64,000 nucleotides of DNA from Phlebopus portentosus (Eukaryota > Basidiomycota > Agaricomycetes > Boletales > Boletinellaceae): positions 558,001-622,000 of the forward strand of contig JAYXKI010000015.1 in assembly GCA_037892935.1 (NCBI GenBank), written 5' to 3'. This document shows, in pieces, positions 53,084 through 64,000 of the stretch; the stretch's first letter is position 1, and each line of letters begins with the position of its first letter. The notes below the pieces were generated by a model that worked only from the letters and a program-made list of their open reading frames with translations, made no database searches and had not been told where the DNA came from. The translations under genes and the position numbers were made by a program.

Positions 53084-54492
53084 TTACGGTAAGCAAAATA
53101 AGTGGGGATTTATTATACCAGCGCGGATACTGGATGTGTCAAGGACGACTTTCCTCAGACTTATAGCCGTTGAATACTTTGCTGCTCCCTCTATTTCCTG
53201 GAGCCCAGTCCATCTGTATGCGGCCTCGTAACAAGGGCTCCCAGAGCCCTGATCCTTGCGATGTCTTACGAGCGACCGGATACACCAAGGGCTCGTTAGA
53301 CCTGGGCAAAACCATCCATCCTTTACCGTTCTTCTGTGTCGCCACTCATGGCGCTCGTGGTCCTTTTGAAGTCTCGACGAATGCCCGCAGAAGTAGCATC
53401 GATATTTCGATTCTGGAGAGACCGGCTTAGCTCCGAAGGGTCTCTCGCGGATCTCGGGTCCGGCACGCCTCCTCTTCCCTTGCGACGCCGAAGTCGTCGT
53501 CGTGGGTATGTCTGAAGGCGTGACGCCGAGGCCTGAAGGAGCCGTATTTACGGCTGTAGGTTCACGTGCAGCGCCGGTGTTGGGTTCACCGAGGAGCGTG
53601 CACCTATGAACGTCGGGATTGACTTCACTGACCGGCCTTTGCACCTGCGGTGGCTTGTTACTTGTGCCCGGCAGGGGAAGCGTAGACAAAGAATTAGCTG
53701 ACACAGCGAAAGAGTTGATACCTAAGGGCATCGAGTTGCTAGAATTCGCATGCGCAGGGCCGGTCGGTCCATGCGATATTTCTGGCGCAGGAGCCGAAGA
53801 TGGCATCGTAGAAGCGGTGGCAGGTAACCCCGCGGAGAGGTAGTAAGCGGAAGTAGACGTCGAGGCATCGAACCCGTGTGGTCGAGTCTGTAGGTACGTT
53901 TCGTGGAAAAGAGACGGGAAAGACTGTTCCGTACCGAAGACAGGTCCCTGGGCCACTGGGAATGATCCAAATTGCTGGGGCATATGATCATTCGGCCAGT
54001 TAACAATCGACGAATCACCCGATGCGGACGATGAGGAAGAAGAGTCCTCAGGCGAGCTTGCATATCGAAAGGGGTCGAAAATTGGATCCGTCTGTCCGTA
54101 ATTGAGTTTGTCCTTTTGATATGCAGGCACTCCTGTGCCATATGAGGGAGGATGAAGTAAAGGTGCTCCCATGAACGTCGAGGCCGCGGCGTCTGCGTTG
54201 TCGACCATTCCATTGACTAAGCCACCGGCTGCACTTGGTCCAGCGCTCTTTGAAGTCGCTCAGTAAACTTTTGTCTGGGGAAGTGGAGGAGGATGTGCAC
54301 TAATGGACCAGAGTTATAAAAAGTTTCAGCGGTGCCGCCATAGGCACCAGCGTACTCGCCTATAGGCGCTCCACTTACGGGGTAGTGAAAGTTGGCCGCA
54401 TCGGCCGTTGGATACACACCTTCAGAGGACCCGTATGCGTACGAGTCGTTGAAGGCGGATGCATAATGACTAAGGTCGTGGTCGTATGGCAT
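53084..54492 (-). CDS. C2H2 zinc-finger protein, likely transcription factor, 452 residues
   Basis: Two exons: 54492-54309 (MPYDHDLSHYASAFNDSYAY) and 54258-53084, with a short intron (GTCCAT...CTGAG); the sum, 1359 nt, keeps frame to TAA 53084-53086. The first ~270 residues are low complexity, rich in Ser, Thr, Pro, Tyr and Gly, as in activation regions. A basic patch GKRRRAGPEIRERPFG precedes the finger YRCYFCGHSSRLQKDHERHEWRH (C-x2-C-x12-H-x3-H). A second Cys/His-containing part, WFCPGLTSPWCIRSLVRHRK ... SPCYEAA, resembles the end of the paralogue at 47724-49322. Nuclear DNA binding is inferred. The donor site is non-ideal, so the first junction is provisional. Confidence 0.75.
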
Positions 54493-54657
54493 TCTGACGG
54501 GAATAGCGGCTGAGATGAACTACTACAGCAGGGGGGGGATAAAGGTAGCAGAGAGATGCTGAGGTCCTCTAGCGCCCAGCGAGCGCGTTTAAAACGGGCA
54601 CCCAAAGAGGTGTTTGGTTCTATTTCTGTCGTGTGGTCTAAAGCATCCAGGGCTCCG

Positions 54658-54684
54658 CAGCGTATCGTATATAGCATATACGAT
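54658..54684. repeat. Perfect palindrome
   Basis: CGTATCGTATA and its inverse TATACGATACG are separated by five bases. More CGTATA/TATACG steps follow to 54725. Confidence 0.7.
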
Positions 54685-56751
54685 ACGGCATATACGCTAT
54701 ACGCGCGTATGCGTTTCGACTCGAAGAACAAAAAATATACTTTCAGGGCTTGAAATCTGTGAGAAACTCGGACTTGAATGAAAAAGTGGCTCATTTTACA
54801 TCAAAATTAGTTGTTACTCACCGAAATTATAGCATTGGATATTTTCTCAAGATCTGAGTACCGGTTTTGACATTGGGAATCAAGGGCTGTTTTGCTTATG
54901 CCTGACAGAATTTCATCGTCTATGATCAAATTGAAATCTGCATCAGCTGTTTTGAGTCAAGCAACGTCCGGTAAGTATTTTTGGGGCTCGAACGTGAAGC
55001 CTAACGGCCAATATATTATATGGGTAGAATTAGCCCCGTATACGCGTATACGCCGTATATTATACGTGCGTATGCGTATCACACTTCGGAACCAAAAATA
55101 CGCGCGTATCGTATAGTTTTCCCTATTTCATTATGATCACTTACCGTTTTCGGTTTGTTATGACTTGCTGAAAGCCGATATTTGGGTTTTCGAAAATGGC
55201 CGGCCTTGTTTCCTCTGAAGAGGCCGTGCTGTATCGTAGCAGCCGAGGCGAAATGCGATTAAGTCTGATGCGTCCTTCCCGAGATAAACGATTACTCGAC
55301 CCACAGACGGCACTTGCTGCCATCGACTTTGATGGCCAATTTCCGTACTTCCGCACATTCTAACGACTCGGAGCCACTATCAGTACACCCATCGTAAAAG
55401 AAATACCTCGTCTGCTGAAATGCCCACCTCAAAGGGCCGGCGACACCTTTGCACCTGTGAACTACGCATAGCAATCACAGATAAACTTCTCAGTCTGAAG
55501 GAGGACCGCGGTCCTCACTTACATGGGTTAGGAGAGCATGAAACCTTTTTGAATCGGGTCAGTCTGAAGTCGCAGCAAAAGTAAGCAACAATTACCGTCT
55601 AATAAATCCTAATTCCGCAGAGGGATTTGAATAGGAGTACGACGCCGGACATCGGAGCTTGTCTTTTGAGCTGACCGAGCCATTTTTCTGTTCATGGTCA
55701 ACACCTGGACTGACGTACAAACTGGTAAGCTTTCCTAGGATATGGAGTACCGCCACGACGGGCCCACGAAACGTCGAAGCAGAAGTTTCTGAGCTCCCGT
55801 CGGACAAGGATTTCTGGTATCTCAGATATATTCCAGCGTTCCGTATCAGTTCTACTCTCTGTGGTTTGCAGCACTTACTGGGACATCTATGTATCAGTGC
55901 CCTTTGTTCAAGGTTTTATAATGGAAAACCTGTCGTCGCCTGGAGATTCCCAAGACGAGCAGTGCGAACAGGTGAGTGCATCGCTGCTAGTCGCCGGGCC
56001 CATAGAGGTTGGCGGTCTTTGAAATTTGTTCGCAGTTATATCCTCGGCCTGCAACTCGCAGAACGGCATCATGAGAAACTTACCCTCCTCATAGACCGTC
56101 TTTAAGCAACCGTCTTCGGGTCGCCTGGTACATATTCTTCAGATATAGGCTTTACCGTCGGCGAGGACAGGTGGCTGGACTAGCCTAATCCCCACCTTGG
56201 CCGTCTAATATTCAGCGCAGAAACCATTCCTTCACCTGCTTCCATCTTCTCTAGTTCTTCTCCCCGGACCTCAGAAGGACGACTATACTGAATGGTCTCA
56301 GCGGTACCTTATGATTTCTACTACAGATGTATGTGTTTATATGCGCGTGGGGCCGGCAACATCAGTTACTCTAGTTCTGATGGATGAGGTATCAACGAGA
56401 GTCCAGACGTACACCCTCTGGTCTCTTGGAATGAGATTGAACTGGTCTCACGTTCCGTGTTGCGTTGAATTTACCCGTCCATCGAGTTGGTGTGCTAGTC
56501 ACGGATCCATGACGCAGAAGGTGCATACTAGTACTGAAGACAGAGAGACTTTGTGGTATCCAGGCCCAAGACCTGCTGCTTTTCTGGACATGCCGATAGA
56601 CCGACTCAAGGAAATATTGGGCCTGATGCTTATTCCAATAATACACATATTTGGATTTGGATTTATTTTTTGGGCTCGATCCACAAGATGGGGCACGAAG
56701 AAAGTGGTATGATGTCATCGATTCGCTCCGAGCGCTGGAGTAAAACAAGAG

Positions 56752-56758
56752 TATATAA
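56752..56758 (+). promoter_or_regulatory. TATA box of the small gene at 56800
   Basis: TATATAA, 48 bases before the ATG. Confidence 0.5.
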
Positions 56759-56799
56759 GCGTCTGAGATACGACTGAGAGGATCAAAAAATCGCAGACA

Positions 56800-57343
56800 A
56801 TGTCCACTCCGGCACAGATATCAGAACAAGCTCAGGGGAACTATCCTCCTCCTGGTGATAGTATGTCTCCCTCTTCGTTCGCATTTTATTTCAACTATCT
56901 AACCTTCTCTTCTCCTCGCACCTGGCAGCTACATCAGAAGGTGGCTCGTCCAACGCGCGATTCGACAAGACACAGATGTTCGCACCTGTAAACGAGCGCG
57001 GGCTGGTGGACCAAAGCACTGAGGGACTTCCGTTGGGAAACGAAGTGCAGGATGCGGTGCAGGGCAGGGATGAGAAGGCGAGAAAGGTGTACAGGGAGGA
57101 ACAAAAAGGTCCGTTCGACTAATCTTCACCCATTCTGTGTTTTTCTTTGGGTATGCTGATGTGCGATGTGATACTCTTATAGACAACCAGCCCGGCGAGG
57201 GTCGGGGAAATGCCGGGGCTTTGAATCCTTACGGCGAGTCATTAGAAACGCGAGAAGAGGCAGAAGCGAAGCTCAAGGCTGGTGCAACCGACGCAAGAGC
57301 AAGGACGTATCAAGCTGAGATTCCGAATTACAAGCAGATGTAA
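56800..57343 (+). CDS. Small hydrophilic protein, 133 residues, unknown function
   Basis: Three exons: 56800-56860, 56929-57108 and 57183-57343, all with GT-AG introns; 402 nt in frame to TAA 57341-57343. The product (MSTPAQISEQAQGNYPPPGD ... IPNYKQM) has no membrane segment and no Cys. It is rich in Gln, Glu, Gly and Ala, looks largely disordered, and has a helix-prone ETREEAEAKLKAGATDARAR stretch. A nearby TATA box supports transcription. The composition recalls small stress-related hydrophilic proteins, but I do not recognise a family. Confidence 0.7.
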
Positions 57344-57704
57344 ATTAGAAAATATCGTATCATGTCCGCAAAATGAACGGAAATGACATGTATGTTAGTA
57401 TGTTAGTTAGGAAGAAGTTTGAGCACAGCTTGATCCGGATCGACAAATCGATCGGCATTTGAAGTGTCGATCCGTTACCGGAAGGAAAGTCGACTTCTTC
57501 TTTCTTTGTTCTTAACTTGACGTTCAGTGATGGCTACAAATACGACGCGACGCGTTTCTCACATCCCTGCGATCACCATACTCAGCGCCGCCGACTCCGC
57601 CTGCTGTGTGACGTGCTTAGACAACGTGTATTTCTAGAAGTACGCGTCAAGACTGGCTGTAGGAGGCGCTTAGAGACCAGAACAGACGTTCCAATTCTGA
57701 AGCC

Positions 57705-59826
57705 ATGTTAGAAGAGGACGAACACGAGTCTCTTCGCGTCGCAATCGTGTATGTGGCACTTATCACTCGTCTATCCAACATTACAATGTATATGATGCTA
57801 ACATGTCCTTTAGAGGTGGTGGCATCGGTGGTCTTGCACTCGCAACGTTCTTGGCAACCTCGACCTCTTCCCGATACAAACAGCCCAAAGTTGATATCTA
57901 TGAATCTGCACCTACCTTAACCGAGCTCGGTGCGGGAGTAGGAATCTGGCTACGCACATGGCGTATTTTGGAGGCTATTACTTCTGGAGCGCTCGTGCAC
58001 AATTTGAAGGCCGTCGCTCCTCCCGGAAGGGACTTTAGCGTTGGGTTACGTGAGTTGCCTTGCTAGAACTTACTCCAAACACTGTTGATTACTCTGTGCA
58101 ATTACATAGGAAAAGCTTTTGAATTTAGAAAAGGAGATCTCTCTCCTGAGGGAAAGTCGTTTTACACTATGAAAGTTCCTTGTGCGTCCATCTCCACTCG
58201 TCTTCCTCAAGTTCCCCATTGACATCCTGCTCACGATTTCAGTTGGCGTCCTTACGCTGCACCGCGCGGATTTCCAGCGCATTCTTGCTCAACATGCTAT
58301 CCCTCCTGCAAAGCCGCATTTCGGCAAAAGAATTATAGGGTACGAGTATGCTGACGAGAACGAGTGCGTTTCTTCTATAGACTGACGAAGAGTTGCTAAC
58401 TTACATTCCTGCTTTACAGTCTAGAATCAGAAATTGTTCTCAGATTCTCAGACGGCTCTACAGCGCGGACAGATGTGCTCGTAGGGGCAGACGGAATAAG
58501 AAGCGTCGTACGTCGCGAAGTCATCCATCGATTTGTCAAACGCGGGATGCTCGCGCTTGTCCCCTGTCCTAACTCAACCATCGGTAACGATGGTGATGAC
58601 GTACAAAACCCCGACCAGGGTGCGTTGATTTCAGACTTGGTCGAGCCGGTATGGAGTGGGACAATAGTGTATCGAAATCTCATCCCACTTGAGAAAATCG
58701 AAGAGCGATTCCCCAATCATCGAGCAGGGGGAGGTCCAGTTGTCGTATGTTCCTTCTTCATTAATGTGCAATCCGCCTTGGTCATTCATTCAGAGGGTTG
58801 CGCACCTGCGACTTTTAGTATTTCGGGAAGAACCAGCACGTCATTGCTTTCCCTATCGCCTCGGCCGGAGGCTCCGCTGCTGCTTCTGACTCAAAGTCAT
58901 CCGTGAAAGTCGATTCGACACAAATACAGATGGTCAACCTCGTTGCTTTCGTCTCGGATCCAGCTCGTGAAGGTACAAGATTACCTGCTGGTGAACCTTG
59001 GGTACGACCTGCGACCAAGGAAGAGGTTCTAGAAAAGTTCGGTGGATGGGAGGATGAGGTTCTAGCGCTGCTTGAGGTGCGAATGGATCCTTTCTTTCTG
59101 ATATATGCAAGCGGATGTCGACTGACAACCAAAACCCCGCCCGCAGCTCGCAGAAAAGCCACTCGCATGGGCAATTCACACTGTTAAATCCTTGCCGAGG
59201 TACTCTGATGCGGACGGAAGAGTAGCACTGCTCGGAGATGCTGTAAGTTGATTCTTAATAGCAATTTGCCTAAGTGCCCAACGCATGATGAATATCTTTC
59301 CAGGCCCATGCGATGACACCTCATCAAGGCGCTGGAGGAGGTCAAGCCATCGAGGTCTGTTACATTCCTATCTCCCGACCATTACTCTATCTCACGTGTC
59401 TTTGTTTTCTTCATCAAGGACGCATATATCCTCGCATCCCTGCTCACCCATCCGCGTCTCACGCGTCATAACATTGCCGATGCACTCAAAGCATACGATG
59501 CCATTCGCGTACCGATCTCCCAGCGTGTCATGGAGAGTTCGAGGGCGAACGGGATGATGTATGAGTTCAATCTCGGATGGGACGAGGGTGCTGATCACAG
59601 GAGGGAGAGCCAGAATGGGGATGTAGATGAAGAGATGAACCGACTGCGTAACCTCGCAGATTCAATCATGCAGATCCACAGATGGGAGTGGGAAGAGTTC
59701 GAGTCTGGACGCGACTCGGGTGAGAGCCAGCGTAAATCTGCGATCCGCACATTCGAGGATTCTCTAAGCGACAAATTTGTGTCTTTAAATGGCGACCCCA
59801 GGCACTGTAGGAAGCGAGAAGGATAG
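57705..59826 (+). CDS. FAD-dependent monooxygenase, salicylate hydroxylase-like
   Basis: Multi-exon gene from ATG 57705 (MLEEDEHESLRVAIV) to TAG 59824-59826, with about seven short GT-AG introns. The first intron splits the FAD-binding motif VGGGIGGLALA. Then follow VDIYESAPTLTELGAGVGIW, LHRADFQRILAQ, the DG motif VGADGIRSVVRRE, and near the end the GD motif GDAAHAMTPHQGAGGGQ (split by an intron), which binds the flavin phosphate. These three motifs in this order define group A flavin monooxygenases, which hydroxylate aromatic rings using NAD(P)H and oxygen. No transmembrane segment or signal peptide is seen. It converges with the pectate lyase gene, 204 bp away. The exact aromatic substrate is unknown. 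Confidence 0.87.
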
Positions 59827-60030
59827 TTGCCTGTATTCTGGTGGACCCCCTTTTTGTAGAATAGACGGCTCTCTCTAAGTGCTTGACGTCGCGGGCAGAA
59901 CGTAGGGTTGGTAGAGACACTGATCGATTGACGCAAAACAGACTTTTAATCACAGACAGAGATAGAACAATGGCATGACACTGAGCTACGAGTCCCTTGG
60001 GAAAGTCCCACAAAAAGTCCACCCGATATC

Positions 60031-61539
60031 TTAAGCAGCGAAGTCCAAGGTCGCACCAGCAACGCCGACAACAGCATCTCTCACATCCTCCGGGTCAATC
60101 AACGCATAGTCATACGGCGGGTCAGTGAAGGTCCCGGTAGGTGCGGTGTCCTTCGCACCGTTAAAGATGTTGTTCAGTGAGACAGCGAACCCTTCGTCTG
60201 TGCTCTTGATCGCTTTCGTCGCACCAGACCAGACGGAGTTCTCTACAAGGAGTTGAGCACCTGAATTAGCATGGATTAGTTACTGCAAGGAAGCGGATGA
60301 GAACGGTCGAAGAGAGCTTACCATCTCGAGTGTTAATCCCGTCACTGTTATCGTCGAAAACGCTGTTAAATATGTGTCCCGTACCGAACCGGAAAGATGG
60401 CGTGCGAGAGTTGAGGTTGAACCAGTAAATGCCCGCCATCGTGACAGTAATCGCCTTGTCCTGCGCGCCGTTATTGTCGGAGTGTCCGATGAGGGATGCT
60501 TTCCAGTGGTCATGAAGCTATGAATAAATTTATTTTGTTGGTAAGACGGGAAGAATGAGATGCGTGGAGATGGACATACGAAGCTGTTTGTTACGGTGAC
60601 GCCTGTGCAGCCATGAGTAATGTCGAGCAAGCCATCGTAGCTAAGCGAGAATTAGAGATGTTGAGTCATATTCGAAGAGTTTCATGAGCGACACGTACAA
60701 GTCCTGCAAAAGGCAAGAATGAACAGATAGTATCACCTTAGGGGCAACATTTAATAACGTACCTTATCATGGTCTCTGTCCTACAAACATCACGCAAAAG
60801 TTGGCATTGCAGATTAGAAGACGTTACGAAATCGAATGCTTACCGAGCTCAAGTCGACGTGGTCAACCCACACATTGTTAGACTGCTGAATGCCGATGTT
60901 GTCCCCGGGCGCCAGGACTTTCTGAATGATGACATTACGAATGATAACGTTCTCCTTTTCAAGAACGCGCAGTCCAACTCCGACAAGTGCTGATGCAAAC
61001 ATTACACATAAATAACATCGCCTCGAGTGTAAGGTTTTAGAAAGGTTTGGCTTACTAGCACCCGCTGCACCGAGAACAGATGTGTTGGAACCGACCCTTA
61101 CAACGTCGTTTCCTGTGATTGTTCCTAGAATAACTAGGTGAATACGAGCTCGTGCTGAGTGGAAGATTCTGGATAGACCTTTGATAATCACGATCTTCGG
61201 GTCATCGCTTGCCACAGCATCTGTGAGTTCGTCAAGCGTCGTCACTGTCGTGACAGGACTACCTGAGCCACCAGTCGTTCTAACCGGACAGAACGTCAAC
61301 CGAGACGCCACCATCGCTCTTTAATAATAAACACACACCCGCCGTTGAGTGTCGCAAAACCGAGAGTTGCAACCTCGTCTACAGAAGCTCTCTTGAAGAA
61401 CTTGGGCGAGGCAAAAGCCTAACGGGAAAAGACAAAGAGTCATTCAGCATCAGCACGTCAAAAGGCGAGAGCAGGGAGATGCACGAACGAAAATGGTTTG
61501 AGTTACGAGTAGAGCAAAGACAGGAGAAAGGAACTTCAT
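60031..61539 (-). CDS. Pectate lyase, polysaccharide lyase family 1
   Basis: Minus-strand gene with about nine short introns, ATG 61537-61539 to TAA 60031-60033. Exon 1 (61539-61489) codes the signal peptide core MKFLSPVFALLVTQTIF. The mature part reads VATLGFATLNGGTTGGSGSP, LDELTDAVASDDPKIVIIKG, then the calcium-site block VWVDHVDLSSDRDHDKDLYDG, LLDITHGCTGVTVTNSF, HDHWKASLIGHSDNNG, the catalytic Arg in SFRFGTGHIFN, and DGINTRDGAQLLVENSVW. These are the conserved PL1 beta-helix motifs. The secreted enzyme cleaves polygalacturonate by beta-elimination. All key residues appear present. Confidence 0.9.
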
Positions 61540-62700
61540 GTTGGACTCTGAATGTCGACTCGATGGGCACTGGCCTCTTCATTCGTCTGCTGTGCCTGTC
61601 TTATACCGCTGTGCGACGACAAGTACGACGTCCGCTCGGAGTTCTCTCGGTAACAGCACATATTCACTTTTCAAAATCTAGACTCAGAGCTTGGTTGCCT
61701 GCAAGACTTATTGCGAGACGTGGTGGTAGCGGACCGCCAGTACCGTCGACTCTAGGCATGCAGCCGTCTAAAGCAAGACGCTAGAAGCCGCCGAAGAGGA
61801 GAAACGAACTGTGGCGCTCGGTCAGGCTCTGTTTCGTGTGCCTCAAGTTGCACATGCTAGCGGGAGGAACACCTAGCAGCGCTGCCTATGTGACCCGGAT
61901 AATCGAGAAATTAAGTCACTTCTCGGGAGCGGCGATCATTTGTAAACACATATTGGGCGGTCCATTCGAGATCGCGAAATTTATGCGCTCCCCGTCTTGC
62001 AGCACGTTTGATTACGCTTGAGTCTTCAGGTGTTCAATCGGATCAACGAGCTGGATGATGGCGCATGTATTGCAGAAGTGCAGAATACCTCTGATATATA
62101 GAATCTAGGCATCCCGAGTAGTCGAAAGAAGTATTGTTTCCCCGAAAGCCAAATCGCAGGAACGTCCGTGACTCATTTAGCGCATTCATGTATACCCATA
62201 GCCGGATTCCGAAAGCAATAAACTTAAGAGAAGGCTATAATCGTCTCCATCGGAAATTTGAGAAGCATCTGAGAACGAGAGAAACGAACAAATAAGGACA
62301 CGAAGATCACAAAAGATGCATGTACTAGTATCATCGTACGTTCTCTTGAAAACTCCTCCAGTTCGTGAGGAATGTATCCGAAAGTCTCTATACAGTCACC
62401 ATGTGATTCGAATGCACCGAGATGAGTTCCGTATGAGAATGCAGATGTGCAGAGAGAAGATCCGCGATCGACGTCAAAGTAGATATTCCAAGTGAGAACG
62501 ATATTGACACGGATAAAGCTGCTTGTGCCACGGAATCAGTCGCATGACTGCCAAGAACAATGCATTTCGTAGAACTCAGCACTACATCGCATTCGCAGTA
62601 GCAAAATCTGGACGGGAGAGAGGTGGCTGCAGTCTGCTGTGGTTCATCATAGGCCGGGATCATCGTAGGTTGTGAAGAATACGTCCCGTCTGAGGTCCTG
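61540..62700. other. Intergenic region
   Basis: Upstream side of the pectate lyase gene. A 188-codon minus-strand frame (62388-62954) has no recognisable family features and unlikely composition. Confidence 0.4.
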
Positions 62701-62759
62701 ATATAAGATGTAGCGTATCTCTTATGCATAAAGCATGAGAAATAAATCAACCTTGAAGA

Positions 62760-63461
62760 CTTACGTTGGCTTATTTTGGCCTGCTTCAGTAGGATCGAAA
62801 GCCTCGCACATCGACATCCCACCAGACGCACGGATGGAAAGCGATCGCACAGTAGAATGTCATTCGATGCATAGAAGACTCGCTCTAACGGTTGATTTTC
62901 ATTTCCCAGAGGCGAAAAGTATTGAGATGGTGGACGAACACGTTCAAGATTCAATAAAACAAGAAATTATGAACTTGAGGGCTGAGCCTGGTCGTGGGAG
63001 AACATCACGTAAATTTTCTCTGCCGTCGCGTCGCATTTACTGTAAGTGAAACCTACCATTGCCTGTGATATTCGTTTATTCGTTTGCTCTTTGCATAGAA
63101 ATGCGACGTTTCTTAACGAATATGCTCTCCTCACCAATAAGAAAAGGTGTCGAGCCTTATTCGGTCGCAGCAGATCACCTTTGCCGAAGTTCTTCCGCGC
63201 GGCTCGAAGCGGAAAAAAAAGGTGCTCAAACGCACATCCAAGACTGCCAGGTGTCTGCTCGTAAAACTGTATGTTTGTCATTCTCTGGTGATAATCTGCT
63301 GCCTCAGTCCTATGGTAAAGCGCGTCCAAGAATTCCAGACTCTTTTCTCAATCTCGCCTGTCCTCCTTCAGGCGGAACGCCCTCTGAAACTGTTGACTGT
63401 GCGTTCATCACCGTTCGGCGTTCGACAGCTTATAAGGGACAAGGTCTTCATTAGGCAATAA
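62760..63461 (+). CDS. Possible spliced gene of unknown function
   Basis: Several plus-strand frames could join: an upstream piece with EMVDEHVQDSIKQEIMNLRAE (about 62920-62985), a basic piece RGSKRKKKVLKRTSKTARC (about 63200-63260) and a C-terminal piece ending SSPFGVRQLIRDKVFIRQ (stop at 63459-63461). GTAAGTG at about 63039, a TTGCATAG acceptor at about 63100, GTATGTTT at about 63269 and CCTCAG at about 63307 fit two introns. I do not recognise the protein, and the start is not resolved. Confidence 0.3.
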
Positions 63462-64000
63462 AGTGGCTCAAAGGACTAGCTCCGTGCATCTGGTCCTCAG
63501 TGGACTTGCAAATCTTGTGAAACCAGTGGTATCTCTATTTCTTTTGCTTCCATAAGCTTTGCGCCTGGGTCTGGCTTAGGTTCTTGCAACTTTCTTAGGT
63601 CCTTCACTGGACAATAATTTTCTGCGTCTTCCTCTTAATCAAGGCTGAGCAAAGCTATGGGCGAGTATCATCTGTTTCTCTATCCATCACAGAGTAGTTT
63701 ATGACCTTCATTTGATTGCGCTCGTTAGACAGGCAAGAGTGATAAGCAGCTATTTGAAAGTGCAGTGATACTACGATGACCGCGTGCATTGCAGACAGCT
63801 CCTCCGTTAAGAAAAGGTGAGAACCTGTCCAATCTTACTCTATATGAGCTATCGCGTATTGATGGCAATGCAATAGAGATGAGTGAGGCGCGTCAAGGTT
63901 CATTCGAGCCGTAGAGAGGCGCGCGTCCCAACTACTTGAAGCCCTTTTACATGGCCACCAGCTCCTCGCGTCTTTCTTACAAACTACAATCCACCTGTCT
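63462..64000. other. Right end of window, nothing supported
   Basis: No reading frame, repeat or RNA gene could be supported here. Confidence 0.4.

Larger units (their letters stand above)
54493..56799. other. Intergenic region with palindromic CGTATA segments
   Basis: No supported gene in 2.3 kb. Two clusters of alternating pyrimidine-purine sequence are present (54655-54725 and 55030-55115). A 148-codon frame at 55659-56105 and a 133-codon frame at 56311-56712 lack recognisable motifs. The stretch 55330-55480 resembles 49920-50060. Confidence 0.4.

Noticed and set aside
1..64000. CRISPR arrays, bacterial operons, phage genes
   Set aside because: Short regularly spaced repeats are absent, and the introns and gene families are those of a fungus.

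Overview
The window looks like a filamentous basidiomycete (Agaricomycetes-type) chromosome. Host genes are cut by many 45-75 nt GT-AG introns. They encode fungal families (Rieske oxygenases, an AA14 copper monooxygenase, a PL1 pectate lyase, a DUF4112 protein, a salicylate-hydroxylase-like flavoprotein). Half of the window is Ty3/gypsy chromovirus sequence. All calls come from reading the sequence by eye; no database was searched.

Positions 1-24089 are a nested stack of related LTR retrotransposons. An old integrase fragment (23932-24089) abuts element 0 (minus strand; partial 3' LTR 1-440, 5' LTR 23457-23931). Element 0 is interrupted by element I (minus strand, 1243-18111, flanked by the duplicated target CCAAC) and by a solo LTR (22769-23199, flanked by AGAAC). 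Element I is interrupted by a 1.6 kb unit of another family (1692-3319), by element II (plus strand, 6167-13917) and by a 1.6 kb unit with TGTTA...TAACA ends (15968-17572, flanked by ATAGG). The 5' LTR of element II carries a short copy (6271-7142) of the family found at 1692-3319. LTR-LTR divergence (about 9-10% in element 0, about 4% in I, about 1.4% in II) follows the nesting order, and older copies have lost most CpG. Positions 24090-25228 are GC-rich DNA of unknown nature with a decayed ~127 bp tandem repeat.

Element III (plus strand, 25229-31767) is the best preserved copy: two 401 bp LTRs, open gag, and one open pol of protease, reverse transcriptase, RNase H, integrase and chromodomain. 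The copies together show an 11-nt primer-binding site complementary to the predicted 5' end of their own mRNA, with a compensatory change in element 0 (self-priming as in Tf1), and a conserved GGGTTTT slippery heptamer plus hairpin at the gag-pol junction.

From about 33.4 kb the window is host DNA: two divergently transcribed Rieske oxygenase genes (34145-36280 minus, 37704-39866 plus), an unknown 439-residue protein (41156-42605 minus), a secreted AA14 enzyme (44398-46067 minus), a decayed zinc-finger paralogue (47724-49322 minus), a DUF4112 gene (50482-51261 plus), its zinc-finger neighbour (53084-54492 minus) with a broken partial duplicate (52560-52795), a small TATA-driven gene (56800-57343 plus), a flavin monooxygenase (57705-59826 plus) and a pectate lyase converging on it (60031-61539 minus). 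The host genes look like dispersed wood- and plant-matter-degradation and accessory oxidation genes, not an obvious cluster.
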